Assembly: GCA_001552765.1 (NCBI GenBank)
Contig: KQ959452.1
Span: 2,692 to 59,675 of the forward strand
Source: Bacteroidales bacterium KA00344
GTDB lineage: Bacteria; Bacteroidota; Bacteroidia; Bacteroidales; Bacteroidaceae
Direction: 5' to 3'
DNA: 56,984 bases
The translations under genes and the position numbers were made by a program. Under the pieces are notes generated by a model. That model was given only the letters and a program-made list of their open reading frames with translations, made no database searches and had not been told where the DNA came from. This document shows, one piece after another, positions 26,341-35,353 of this stretch (position 1 is its first letter; the number at the start of each line of letters is the position of its first letter).

Positions 26341-27252
26341 CTAAAACAGTAACCCTATGGCCACCAATAAGCCATAGATAAACATATTGCGCGCCGTTTC
26401 GCCCAAAACTTTATTCAACTCCCGGCCCTTGTCAATGCTAACCATGTGCCGATAGGCTTTGAAATGCAACAGTGGATATATGCTGGCCGGAAGTATACAG
26501 GCAAAGGGGTGTTCATAAAAGACAAACACCATACCCAAAGCCACTGCCACTAATCCGGAGGCAAGATACAAACGGCGCCCCGTTGCTGCCCCTACCTTCA
26601 CCACAATCGTCGTTTTGCCGTCGCGCCGGTCGTTGTCTATGTCGCGATAGTTGTTGACAAGGAGTAGGGTGTCGATGACAAAGCCACAGGCCAATGAAGC
26701 TGCGAACACTTCCCCAGTCACGGTTCCGATCTCTTCGGGAAGGCAAAGATAATAGGTGAGACACACGGGAACGATGCCGAAAAACACCAGCACCAAGAGG
26801 TCGCCAAGCCCAAGATATGACAGTTTGGTGGTATAGAGAAAACAAAACAGTACGCAAATCGCACCCACAAGAATCATGGTCCAGCCTCCGATCCAGGCCA
26901 ATGGCAGCCCCACTAAACACCCTAAGGCAGTAGTAATGACCAGTGCTCGTTTCATCGCTTCGGGCGTGACCCATCCCATCGAACAGGCACGGAGCGGACC
27001 GAGACGCGTTTCCGCATCGTCGTTGCCCTGTTTATAATCAAAATAATCGTTCACGAAATTAGCGTCTATCTGCATGATAAACGCGAAGAGAAAACACAAC
27101 ACGCAAGGCAACCACGCTATCCGTCCGTCGGCATCCGCCATTGCCAACGCAGTCCCTATCATCACGGGAACGGCTGCTCCGGTAAGCGTCTTGGGACGAG
27201 CTGCCAATACCCATGCTTTCAGCGAGTTGGTTTTTACATGAGAATCATCCAT
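26341..27252 (-). CDS. menA: 1,4-dihydroxy-2-naphthoate polyprenyltransferase
   Basis: 303 residues from the ATG at 27252; a TTG at 27264 lies on the promoter box and is rejected. Eight or nine membrane segments. NDYFDYKQGNDDAET is the first Asp-rich prenyl-diphosphate motif of UbiA-type enzymes and matches MenA; NNYRDIDNDRRDGKT is the second. MenA attaches the polyprenyl tail in menaquinone synthesis at the inner membrane, feeding anaerobic respiration. It is divergent from an HD hydrolase gene, with overlapping promoters. Confidence 0.92.
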   Translation of the reverse strand: MDDSHVKTNSLKAWVLAARPKTLTGAAVPVMIGTALAMADADGRIAWLPCVLCFLFAFIMQIDANFVNDYFDYKQGNDDAETRLGPLRACSMGWVTPEAMKRALVITTALGCLVGLPLAWIGGWTMILVGAICVLFCFLYTTKLSYLGLGDLLVLVFFGIVPVCLTYYLCLPEEIGTVTGEVFAASLACGFVIDTLLLVNNYRDIDNDRRDGKTTIVVKVGAATGRRLYLASGLVAVALGMVFVFYEHPFACILPASIYPLLHFKAYRHMVSIDKGRELNKVLGETARNMFIYGLLVAIGLLF

Positions 27253-27258
27253 AATTAC

Positions 27259-27292
27259 TTGCAAAAGTAGACATTATTTGGTATATTTGCAA
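27259..27292. promoter_or_regulatory. Interleaved divergent promoters of menA and the HD hydrolase
   Basis: Plus strand: -33 TTG at 27259-27261 and -7 TATATTTG at 27282-27289, spacing 20. Minus strand: -33 TTG at 27290-27292 and -7 TACTTTTG at 27262-27269, also spacing 20. Each -33 abuts the other promoter's -7 box, so both polymerases could not bind at once. The menA box is only nine bases from its ATG. Confidence 0.6.
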
Positions 27293-27320
27293 GTGTAAAT
27301 TCCAAATAAATTCCTCCAGT

Positions 27321-27950
27321 ATGCAAGTGAATCTCGATCTGATGTCGTTCATCGAAACCTCTATTCTCCCTAAATATAATGCCTTCGACAAATCACATGA
27401 CCTCAATCATGTGCAACGTGTCATTGCCAATTCATTGGTACTCTCGCGCCAACTCGGCACCGACATCAACATGGTCTACGTCATTGCAGCATATCATGAC
27501 CTTGGTATGAGCGGGCCGCGCGCTATCCATCACGTCACGGGTGGCAAGATTCTTTTGGCCGACCAACGGCTGCGCAAATGGTTTACGCCGGATCAAATCA
27601 ACATCATGAAAGAAGCGGTGGAAGACCACCGTGCTTCCGCTTCGCACGAACCGCGCAGCATTTACGGTAAGATCGTGGCTGAGGCCGACCGCGACCTGCA
27701 GCCCGATGTGGTGTTCACCCGTGCCATTGAATACGGTCTGGATCATTATCCGGAACTCAACAAGGAGCTACAATGGGAGCGTTTTTGTCAACACATGGAC
27801 CAAAAATACAGCGCTCATGGGTATATCAAACTCTGGATTCCTAATTCCCCAAACGAGCAGTATCTCAAGACCGTACGTAACATCATTGCAGACAAGAGCC
27901 GCCTTCGCGTTGTTTTTGACGATATTTTTGAAAAAGTGAAAGACCTTTAA
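27321..27950 (+). CDS. HD-domain phosphohydrolase
   Basis: 209 residues, cytoplasmic. The HD metal site is visible as His30 (KSHDLNHVQRV), His59-Asp60 (AAYHDLG) and an Asp in AEADRDLQ near residue 120, so all ligands are present. The family hydrolyses phosphomonoesters or nucleotide second messengers; no synthetase or effector domain is attached. The substrate is unknown. It is divergent from menA and followed immediately by a 22-bp tandem array. Confidence 0.82.
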   Translation: MQVNLDLMSFIETSILPKYNAFDKSHDLNHVQRVIANSLVLSRQLGTDINMVYVIAAYHDLGMSGPRAIHHVTGGKILLADQRLRKWFTPDQINIMKEAVEDHRASASHEPRSIYGKIVAEADRDLQPDVVFTRAIEYGLDHYPELNKELQWERFCQHMDQKYSAHGYIKLWIPNSPNEQYLKTVRNIIADKSRLRVVFDDIFEKVKDL

Positions 27951-27951
27951 C

Positions 27952-28127
27952 TATGTCTTCCACTTTCTTTAGCTGCGGCTTCCATTTCCTACCGCCACGA
28001 CTTGTACTTCTTTCTATCGTGACTTCCACTTCCTTAAGCAGTTTCTTCTCCTTTCTTTAACCGCGTTTTTGAACTCCTTCAACTGCGTCTTCCCAATTCT
28101 TTAACCGTTTCTTCTTATTCAGAAGGC
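27952..28127. repeat. 22-bp tandem array of a second sequence type, seven units plus remnant
   Basis: Starting one base after the HD gene stop, units of exactly 22 bases begin at 27952, 27974, 27996, 28018, 28040, 28062 and 28084, with a degenerate eighth at 28106. Typical features are GCGTCTTCC near the start and CTTTAAC at the end. The plus strand is pyrimidine-rich. It shares the 22-base period, but not the sequence, of arrays A-E. Confidence 0.8.
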
Positions 28128-28138
28128 GGCACATCGAA

Positions 28139-28166
28139 CATCACTCTGCATCCGTGCAGAGTGATG
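28139..28166. terminator. Stem-loop in the convergent gap
   Basis: CATCACTCTGCA pairs perfectly with TGCAGAGTGATG across TCCG. It lies between convergent genes; there is no T-run, so terminator function is uncertain. Confidence 0.5.
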
Positions 28167-28186
28167 ATTAGGTAGGCATTATGCCC

Positions 28187-29662
28187 TTATTTCACGGTCT
28201 TGGCATTGCCCACACAGCTGTTGGGCATCTGGATATGAAGCATGGCACAAATGGTGGGAGCTATATCGGTCATGTTGGTAGGCTCTGATGTTTCACCATG
28301 ATTAACGTTCCAACCATAAAGCACGAACGGAATGTGGGCATCATAAGGATTCCACTGGCCGTGCGTAGTGCCGATATAATCGGGTTTGTTGCTCACATTC
28401 TCCCAGCCTGCTTTGGCTACATAGAAAAGGTCGCCGCACCGTTTTTTGTTGTATCCGTTCACAATGCGTTCACGAATAGGTTGAGGAATGGAGGTAGTGA
28501 GTGCCTTGTCATAATCCACCACATACAAGATTTCATCGCGTTTCTCTATCTCTGCAATCAAGGCCTGCTTCACTTCGTCAAGCGTTTTGCCGCTACGCTC
28601 TATCACTTCATGGTCGAGATACAAGCCTCCTGCATTTTCATCCTTGATGATTTTTCCCGTAACACCCAGTTTTTGAGCCACACGCTTGTCTACATCGCCA
28701 AGCCACGTCCATGTCTCCAGTCCGCCGGAAGGAATATTATGGGCTTTCAACTCGTTAGGATTATGGGCGCCACCATGATCGGCTGAGAGAAACATCAGAT
28801 AGTTGCCGCGTCCCACGCGCTCATCGAGCAACTTGAAAAATGCTGCCAGCTGTCTGTCAAGCTCCATGTAAGACTCTCGCGTGAGCTTGTGGCGAGTGCC
28901 ATATTGATGAGCGATAGCATCGGTCGATGACACGCTCACGGCCAGCAGGTCGGTAATATCATCTTGTCCCATGCCTTCGTTAATCAGCGCTGCCTCTGCC
29001 ATCCGGAATGTCTTAACAACCCCTTCGGGCAATACTTTCACATCGATACCGGGCTTGGTGCCAATCTCCTTGTTTACTTTCTCCACCCAATCGGGTAGTT
29101 GTTTCATATAATAGGTAGAGGATATGAACTTGCCGGCAGAAGTATCCCACCAATAGGCGGCATCGGCGGCGTGGCCGGCCGGGAGAATGGCGGCACGGTC
29201 TTTCAACGCCACGCCCACAACTTTCGCCTTGTAGTCTGTGTGGATCTTCAGCATATCGCCCAGCCCTGTCGCCAACAGGTTGCGGGGCGACATCTGTCCG
29301 GCTTTGCTGTTAGAGCCAACACTCTGCACCGTAGCATCGTCACAGCAATACACCTTTTTCCCATCCATATAGAAATTATTGCCGACAATACCATGCAATG
29401 CGGGAACACTACCGGTATAGATGCTGGAATGTCCCACTGCGGTTACGGTGGGCACATAGTTTATCATCGTGTTTTCGAAACTGTAGCCCCCGTCTATGAG
29501 GCGGCGCAATCCATCAGCTTGAAACTGGTCGTAGTAATAGTACAGATAGTCCCAGCGCATCTGGTCTACCACAAGACCCACCACGAGTTTAGGCCGATTG
29601 ATTTCTGCCATTCCGGTCGCAGACAGCATGACGGCTACAATAAAGGAAAGAATTTTTTTCAT
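28187..29662 (-). CDS. pafA: Periplasmic alkaline phosphatase, PafA-like
   Basis: 491 residues with a signal peptide (MKKILSFIVAVMLSATGMA). Alkaline phosphatase superfamily: Asp33 (VVDQMRWD) as a metal ligand, Thr74 nucleophile in PTVTAVGHSS, Asn95, Lys154 and Arg156 in LKDRAAILPAGH, and distal metal ligands in SADHGG and THGQWNPYD. The Thr-Asn-Lys-Arg set is that of PafA, the phosphate-independent monoesterase of Bacteroidota, so I favour PafA over a phosphodiesterase. It releases phosphate from phosphomonoesters in the periplasm. It has its own promoter box. Confidence 0.85.
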   Translation of the reverse strand: MKKILSFIVAVMLSATGMAEINRPKLVVGLVVDQMRWDYLYYYYDQFQADGLRRLIDGGYSFENTMINYVPTVTAVGHSSIYTGSVPALHGIVGNNFYMDGKKVYCCDDATVQSVGSNSKAGQMSPRNLLATGLGDMLKIHTDYKAKVVGVALKDRAAILPAGHAADAAYWWDTSAGKFISSTYYMKQLPDWVEKVNKEIGTKPGIDVKVLPEGVVKTFRMAEAALINEGMGQDDITDLLAVSVSSTDAIAHQYGTRHKLTRESYMELDRQLAAFFKLLDERVGRGNYLMFLSADHGGAHNPNELKAHNIPSGGLETWTWLGDVDKRVAQKLGVTGKIIKDENAGGLYLDHEVIERSGKTLDEVKQALIAEIEKRDEILYVVDYDKALTTSIPQPIRERIVNGYNKKRCGDLFYVAKAGWENVSNKPDYIGTTHGQWNPYDAHIPFVLYGWNVNHGETSEPTNMTDIAPTICAMLHIQMPNSCVGNAKTVK

Positions 29663-29699
29663 GTCATTCAGTTTAGTGTGACGTGTATTTGTCTATTTG

Positions 29700-29707
29700 C
29701 AAAAATA
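29700..29707 (-). promoter_or_regulatory. -7 promoter box (TATTTTTG, minus strand)
   Basis: Reads TATTTTTG on the minus strand, 37 bases upstream of the phosphatase ATG. The box lies downstream of the nifJ terminator. Confidence 0.55.
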
Positions 29708-29800
29708 CAAAATTTAGTCTGAACAACAAGCACAATTTGTGATAATATACTATTACATTATTAAAACGATACAGTAACGGCTTTCCTTCTTTTTATCATT

Positions 29801-29836
29801 AAAAAAGCCCGAGACTGGAAGTCCCGGGCTGTTTTT
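29801..29836 (-). terminator. Terminator of the nifJ transcript
   Basis: AGCCCGAGAC pairs with GTCCCGGGCT (one G-U) around TGGAA. A-run on the left and T-run on the right make it usable on both strands; it lies 26 bases beyond the nifJ stop. Confidence 0.85.
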
Positions 29837-29861
29837 TCAATGATATGGTGTGAACATTGGC

Positions 29862-32800
29862 TTATGCCTCTTCACTCCAATCTTCTTTGCTCTTGCGCAC
29901 ATAAGATTGATAGCGCAGCTTGGCCATCTTCTCCGCAGCGGTGAAGAGTTCTTCGGCTTCATGAGGATAAGCCTTGGCTACAGACGAGTAGCGCACTTCT
30001 CCCATGAGGAAGTCGCGGAAGTTGTCCCACTTCGGCTCCTTGCTGTCAAGCTGGAACGGATTCTTGCCTTGCTCAGCCAACTCAGGGTTGTAACGCCACA
30101 AGTGCCAGTATCCACATTCCACTGCCAAAGCCTCCTCACGCTGTGAGGTACCCATGTTTCGCTTGCCGTTCTTGGTACCCTTGATACCGTGATTGATACA
30201 AGGTGCATAGGCAATGACGAGTGATGGACCCGGATAGGCTTCTGCCTCGCGGATGGCTTTCAGTGTCTGGGCATTGTCTGCGCCCATAGCAATCTGGGCC
30301 ACGTAGATGTAACCGTATGTGGTCTGCATCAAACCGAGGTCCTTCTTGCGGATGCGCTTGCCCGAAGCGGCAAACTGTGCGATGGCGCCCAGCGGCGTAG
30401 CCTTGGAAGACTGGCCACCCGTGTTAGAGTAAACCTCTGTGTCGAGCACGAGAATGTTTATGTCTTCTCCGGTAGCGAGCACGTGGTCCAAACCGCCGTA
30501 GCCAATGTCGTATGAGGCTCCGTCACCACCAATGATCCATTGTGAACGCTTGGTGAGGTAGTGGTCGAGCGTCTTCAGTTCCTTCGACAGTTCGCAACCA
30601 GCCTCAGCGTCCTTGTCGATCAGCGGTTTCAATGCGTCAGCGGCAGTCTTGGATGCTTCGGCATCGTTCTTTCCGTCGAGCCACTGCTGTGCTGCGGTCT
30701 TGAACTCTTCAGAGGTCTTTTCGTTGTCCATTTTCTCGTTCAACAGCACGGAGATACGCTCGCGCATCTTCTTGTTACCCAATGTCATACCAAGACCAAA
30801 TTCGCAGAAGTCCTCAAACAGAGAGTTGGCGAAAGCTGGTCCGCGTCCCTCTGGATTGGTAGTATAAGGCGTGGAAGGTATTGATGCTGAATAGATTGAC
30901 GAGCAACCTGTAGCGTTGGCAATCATCTCGCGGTCGCCAAAGAGCTGAGAGATGAGTTTCACGTATGGAGTTTCACCACAACCTGCACAGGCTCCGGAGA
31001 ACTCGAACAACGGTGTGGCAAACTGAGAATTCTTCGGAGTTTGCTTGATGTCCACCAGATGCTGCTTGGAGCTTACGTTCTTAGCCATATATAGCCAGTT
31101 CTTAGCTTCCTGCTGCATTACGGGATCGTCCACATTGAAGGGCACCATTTTCAGGGCCTTCTTCACTTCCCCGGTTTCGCGGTCTTTTCTGCCCGGACAA
31201 ACGTCGGCACAGTTACCACAACCCAAGCAGTCCATCACAGCCACTTGGATGCGGAATTGCATACCCTTGAGCTGCTTCGGAGCCATTACGTCAATCATTG
31301 TTAGGTCGCAGTCCTTAGCCTCGTCTTCGTCGAGAACGAATGGACGGATCGTTGCATGAGGACAGGAGAATGCACACTTGTTACACTGGATACAGTTTTC
31401 CGGCGACCACTGGGGAACGAAAGCCTCTACGCCTCGTTTTTCCCATGCAGATGTGCCGTTCTGCCATGTGCCGTCCACAGTGCCGTGCTTCACGAAGTCG
31501 GACACCTTCAGCAGGTCGCCTGCCTGTGCGTTGATGGGGCGAACGAGCTCCTTTACGAATGCGGGTGCATCGTCTTCAACTGCCTCGTCGTCGGGCAGGT
31601 TGGCCCATGCGGGGTCTACTTCGAGTTGCTTGTATTCACCGCCTCGGTCTACAGCTGCGTAGTTCTTGTTCACCACGTCTTCACCCTTCTTGCCGTAAGA
31701 CTTCACGATAAACGCCTTCATCTGTTCAATGGCGAGGTCGATGGGGATAACGTTGGTGATGCGGAAGAATGCCGACTGGAGGATAGTGTTGGTGCGGTTG
31801 CCCAATCCAATCTCCAATCCAATCTTGGTAGCGTTGATGTAATACACGCTGATATTGTGCTTAGCCCAGTAGCGCTTCACCTTGTTGGGGATGAAGTTCA
31901 CCAGCTCTTCACCGTCGAAAATGGTGTTCAGCAGGAACGTACCATTATCGCGCAAACCGCGAGTCACGTCATACATGTGGAGATAAGCCTGAACGTGGCA
32001 AGCTACAAAGTTAGGCGTGTTCACCTGATAGGTGGAATGAATGGTTTTGTCTCCGAAGCGGAGGTGCGAGCAGGTGAAACCTCCCGACTTCTTAGAGTCG
32101 TAGGAGAAATATGCCTGGCAGTATTTGTCGGTGTTGTTACCGATAATCTGTACAGAGTTCTTGTTGGCACCAACCGTACCGTCAGAGCCCAATCCGTAGA
32201 ACTTAGCCTCGAACAACGACTCGTCGCCCATAGGAATTTCAGGCACTTCAGGCAGCGACGTGAAAGTCACGTCGTCTACGATACCCACCGTAAAGTGGTT
32301 TTTGGGCATCGGCATCTCCAAGTTGTTGAACACGCTGATGATCTGTGCCGGTGTGGTATCGGCAGATCCCAGTCCGTAGCGACCACCAACAACCAGCGGT
32401 TTGCGCGGGTCTTCATAGAGTGCCGACTTCACGTCGAGATACAGGGGTTCACCCTCTGCACCCGGCTCCTTCGTGCGGTCGAGCACGGCGATGCGCTTCA
32501 CGGTTTCGGGGATGGCTTTGCGGATGGCCTCCACAGAGAACGGACGATAGAGGTGTACGGCTACCATGCCGACTTTCTTGCCCTGCTTCATCAGATAGTC
32601 GATGGCTTCACGGGCAGCCTCTGTGGCCGATCCCATCAAGACGATGATGTTTTCGGCTTCCTTGTCGCCGTAATAGTTGAACAAGTGATACTCGCGACCG
32701 GTAATCTTCGAGATTTCGCCCAGATAGTGTTCTACCACTTCAGGCACCTTGTCGTAGTATTCGTTGCAGGCTTCACGGTGTGTGAAGAATGTTTCGGGGT

Positions 32801-33467
32801 TTTCGGCCGTACCGCGTGTCACGGGGCGCTCCGGTGAGAGGGCGCGGTCGCGGAAACGCTTCAGGTCGGCCGGATCGAGCAGCTTGGCAATCTCTTCCTG
32901 ATCGATGGCCTCAATCTTGTGGTACTCGTGAGAAGTACGGAAACCGTCGAAGAAGTTGATGAAGGGAACATTGGTCTTCAGCGATGCCAGATGGGGCACG
33001 GCAGAGAGATCCATCACCTCTTGTACAGAGCCGGAGCAGAACATGGCGAAGCCGGTCTGGCGACAGGCCATCACGTCTTGGTGGTCTCCGAAGATGCTCA
33101 GTGCATGAGAAGCCAGCGTACGGGCCGATACGTGGAACACGCAGGGCAGCAACTCACCGGCAATCTTGTACATATTGGGGATCATCAGCAACAATCCCTG
33201 TGAGGCGGTGAACGTTGTGGTCAGTGCTCCGGATTGAAGTGATCCGTGAACGGCACCGGCAGCGCCACCTTCCGACTGCATTTCCTGCACATGAACGGTC
33301 TGCCCGAACATGTTCTTGCGACCTCTGGCTGCCCACTCATCAACGTGTTCAGCCATTGGCGAAGACGGAGTGATGGGGTAAATCGCAGCCACCTCAGTAA
33401 ACATATAGCTTATATGAGCGGCGGCGGTGTTGCCATCACAAGTCATAAATTTCTTTTCTTTTGCCAT
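29862..33467 (-). CDS. nifJ: Pyruvate:ferredoxin (flavodoxin) oxidoreductase
   Basis: 1201 residues, a full-length single-chain enzyme. It converts pyruvate and CoA to acetyl-CoA and CO2, reducing ferredoxin or flavodoxin, the central step of fermentation in anaerobes. In order: the pyruvate-binding domain (AAAHISYMFTEVAAIYPITP), domain II, the gamma-type domain, two 4Fe-4S clusters (CIQCNKCAFSCPH near 692 and CLGCGNCADVCPGR near 744), and the thiamine diphosphate domain with CAGCGETPY near 827 and GGDGASYDIGYGG near 978. It is monocistronic with a clear terminator; no TAnnTTTG box was found in its AT-rich leader. Confidence 0.96.
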   Translation of the reverse strand: MAKEKKFMTCDGNTAAAHISYMFTEVAAIYPITPSSPMAEHVDEWAARGRKNMFGQTVHVQEMQSEGGAAGAVHGSLQSGALTTTFTASQGLLLMIPNMYKIAGELLPCVFHVSARTLASHALSIFGDHQDVMACRQTGFAMFCSGSVQEVMDLSAVPHLASLKTNVPFINFFDGFRTSHEYHKIEAIDQEEIAKLLDPADLKRFRDRALSPERPVTRGTAENPETFFTHREACNEYYDKVPEVVEHYLGEISKITGREYHLFNYYGDKEAENIIVLMGSATEAAREAIDYLMKQGKKVGMVAVHLYRPFSVEAIRKAIPETVKRIAVLDRTKEPGAEGEPLYLDVKSALYEDPRKPLVVGGRYGLGSADTTPAQIISVFNNLEMPMPKNHFTVGIVDDVTFTSLPEVPEIPMGDESLFEAKFYGLGSDGTVGANKNSVQIIGNNTDKYCQAYFSYDSKKSGGFTCSHLRFGDKTIHSTYQVNTPNFVACHVQAYLHMYDVTRGLRDNGTFLLNTIFDGEELVNFIPNKVKRYWAKHNISVYYINATKIGLEIGLGNRTNTILQSAFFRITNVIPIDLAIEQMKAFIVKSYGKKGEDVVNKNYAAVDRGGEYKQLEVDPAWANLPDDEAVEDDAPAFVKELVRPINAQAGDLLKVSDFVKHGTVDGTWQNGTSAWEKRGVEAFVPQWSPENCIQCNKCAFSCPHATIRPFVLDEDEAKDCDLTMIDVMAPKQLKGMQFRIQVAVMDCLGCGNCADVCPGRKDRETGEVKKALKMVPFNVDDPVMQQEAKNWLYMAKNVSSKQHLVDIKQTPKNSQFATPLFEFSGACAGCGETPYVKLISQLFGDREMIANATGCSSIYSASIPSTPYTTNPEGRGPAFANSLFEDFCEFGLGMTLGNKKMRERISVLLNEKMDNEKTSEEFKTAAQQWLDGKNDAEASKTAADALKPLIDKDAEAGCELSKELKTLDHYLTKRSQWIIGGDGASYDIGYGGLDHVLATGEDINILVLDTEVYSNTGGQSSKATPLGAIAQFAASGKRIRKKDLGLMQTTYGYIYVAQIAMGADNAQTLKAIREAEAYPGPSLVIAYAPCINHGIKGTKNGKRNMGTSQREEALAVECGYWHLWRYNPELAEQGKNPFQLDSKEPKWDNFRDFLMGEVRYSSVAKAYPHEAEELFTAAEKMAKLRYQSYVRKSKEDWSEEA

Positions 33468-33522
33468 TTTTTAAATAGATAATAATAGTTTATAATGTTG
33501 TAATTTTTTAGTAAAATATATT

Positions 33523-34710
33523 TTAGTAGAGAAAACCAAACAGCCAAAGCGGTATATGGTTTTCGTGTCCTATTTCCGTATTGTATTGTGCGTAGATAGT
33601 CTCGCTGTTGTATCGTTTCTTCGCAGAAGTGTGCGCGTCGCCTATCTTGAACTTACGACTCTCGTCGACAATGTAACAATGGCCTTTGCCGCTTTCGTTC
33701 ACCTTGTGGTCTTTCCACAGACAATTCACGAAGAATGTCTCCATCACGTCCTGTTGTACCACTTGAATGGGATAGATGGCATACATCAGATTGGGGTTGT
33801 GGAGCATCACCTTCGACGGTTTTTTGGGGAACTGCTTGCCACTGTCGTATATCATGTTGATGAGGCGGGCGTCGGCCAGATACTTGATATAGTTCATCAC
33901 CGTTGCACGGCTGGTGTCTATCTGTTCGGCCAGCCAGCTGATATTGGGAGCATGAATGCCCTCCACGGCGAGCAGGTAGAATAGTTTTTTGATTTTTGTG
34001 AGATACTTCAGGTCTATCTGTTTGATGAGCAGGATGTCTACTTCGGTCATCATGTTCATGGTCTTGAGCAGGTTTTCCGAAAAGTTGCGGTGCTCCAAGA
34101 AAAACGGATAGAATCCGTGATGCAGGTAGTCTTGAAAGTATTTGAGCGGACTGACGTGTGGCAGAATTCGCTTCACAATGTGTTCATGCCCGTTCAGAAT
34201 CTCGCTGAGCGTGTAGGGCTGGAAGTTCTGCCCGGCCTGCAGATTCAGGAACTCACGAAACGACAGTCCCCTGAGATTATAGCTTTTGACAATGTCCTTG
34301 AGTTCGGGATTTTCCTCTTTCAACCGCATCACGCTCGACCCGGTGAACACAATCTTGAGTTGCGGAATCTCGTTGTAGCATCGGCGAAGCTCGGCGCTCC
34401 AGTTGGGCTGTTTGAACACCTGATCGATGAGCAGGGTGCGCCCGCCCTGTGCCACAAAGTCACGCGCAAAATCGGCAATGCCACGCTCTTGGAAATAGAA
34501 GTTGTTCATATTGACATAGAGACACTTATGGTCGTCCTTATCAAATTTTTCCTTAGCATACTGCAACAGGAATGTGGTTTTTCCAACGCCTCGTGTTCCC
34601 TTAATACCAATCAAGCGGTCGTCCCAGTTAATCTCATCCATCAGGGTGCGACGAACAGGGGCGTTCGTATGTTCTACAAGATAAGCGTGGGTGCGAAAAA
34701 ATGCTTCCAT
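33523..34710 (-). CDS. AAA-type ATP-binding protein (DUF4143-like C-terminus)
   Basis: 395 residues from the ATG at 34710; a GTG at 34719 is possible. Walker A is GTRGVGKTT near residue 38, Walker B is RTLLIDQVF near 94, and IVFTGSSVMRL is a sensor-like strand. The middle is a winged-helix-like segment (SWLAEQIDTSRATVMNYIKYL) and the C-terminus resembles DUF4143, as in the large Bacteroidota and archaeal ATPase family. Function unknown, sometimes proposed to be linked to mobile or defence contexts; no such neighbours are present. Its promoter is at 34747-34754. Confidence 0.82.
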   Translation of the reverse strand: MEAFFRTHAYLVEHTNAPVRRTLMDEINWDDRLIGIKGTRGVGKTTFLLQYAKEKFDKDDHKCLYVNMNNFYFQERGIADFARDFVAQGGRTLLIDQVFKQPNWSAELRRCYNEIPQLKIVFTGSSVMRLKEENPELKDIVKSYNLRGLSFREFLNLQAGQNFQPYTLSEILNGHEHIVKRILPHVSPLKYFQDYLHHGFYPFFLEHRNFSENLLKTMNMMTEVDILLIKQIDLKYLTKIKKLFYLLAVEGIHAPNISWLAEQIDTSRATVMNYIKYLADARLINMIYDSGKQFPKKPSKVMLHNPNLMYAIYPIQVVQQDVMETFFVNCLWKDHKVNESGKGHCYIVDESRKFKIGDAHTSAKKRYNSETIYAQYNTEIGHENHIPLWLFGFLY

Positions 34711-34746
34711 CTGCGGCACAATCGATTTACTTCATTTAATTATATG

Positions 34747-34754
34747 CAAAGGTA
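34747..34754 (-). promoter_or_regulatory. -7 promoter box (TACCTTTG, minus strand)
   Basis: Reads TACCTTTG on the minus strand, 36 bases upstream of the ATPase ATG. Confidence 0.55.
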
Positions 34755-34870
34755 GTGTTTTATTTTATAATTGCAAACTGTAGATAGCAAAACTTTTGTT
34801 TTTTAGTAAATTTTGCACAATGATAAAGTTTTCAAACGTTGACTGCGACATAAGTGCGATTTCCTTCAGC

Positions 34871-34887
34871 CCTCCCCTTTGGGGAGG
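34871..34887. other. Short perfect GC stem-loop
   Basis: CCTCCCC pairs with GGGGAGG around TTT. It lies in the divergent gap 34711-35560, which has no gene; the rest of this gap holds array C, a second 22-bp array and two promoters. Confidence 0.5.
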
Positions 34888-34981
34888 AAACAGACGACTT
34901 GGATGATTTTGCAACGGTTTCAGGTGGATTTTGAGCTGACAGCCCAGCAGAATAGTGTTCGCTCGGCGCCTGTGTGGCATT

Positions 34982-35046
34982 GTACATAAAAAGTCACGTT
35001 TTTGGTGGATTCCCATTCTTGTGTTTTAGCGCAGAAATGGCTATGT
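34982..35046 (-). repeat. Conserved flank of array C (reverse orientation)
   Basis: AGCGCAGAAATGGCTATGT at 35028-35046 is the reverse complement, with two mismatches in 19, of the array B flank. The preceding AACGT/TTTTT stretch also aligns. Here the flank lies left of the array, whereas in B it lies right. Confidence 0.65.
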
Positions 35047-35092
35047 TGGCGTCGCAAAATCCTCGTTTCCGGCGTGCAGAAATGCGACCGGA

Positions 35093-35202
35093 TTACCGTT
35101 GAGGCCTTGTCGTGCTGCGGTTGAGCTTTAATGGCCATGCGTCGGAGCCTTAACCGCGTTGCCGATAGGGCGTAGTGGCGACACGGTTAAGGCCTAACGC
35201 CG
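35093..35202. repeat. 22-bp tandem array C, five units
   Basis: Five contiguous units of exactly 22 bases at 35093, 35115, 35137, 35159 and 35181, for example containing GCGGTTGAGC and CACGGTTAAGGCC. AAAAATCGCGAATTT follows at 35286-35300, corresponding to the CGCG motif flanking the other arrays. Confidence 0.82.
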
Positions 35203-35353
35203 GCCGGATAAAAGGGCAGAAGTGGGGGTATAAAACTGTTTTCTTTTGCAAGTTGTTGATTAACAAGAGGTTGTGTATATGGCTCAAAAATCGCGAATTT
35301 CCGGCCATCGTCTTTCTGTTTTCAAATACGCGCAGCATTCGGAGCCTTTTGTC

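Noticed and set aside
31356..32837. 493-codon frame antisense to nifJ
   Set aside because: Lies entirely inside a well-supported enzyme and shows no family resemblance.
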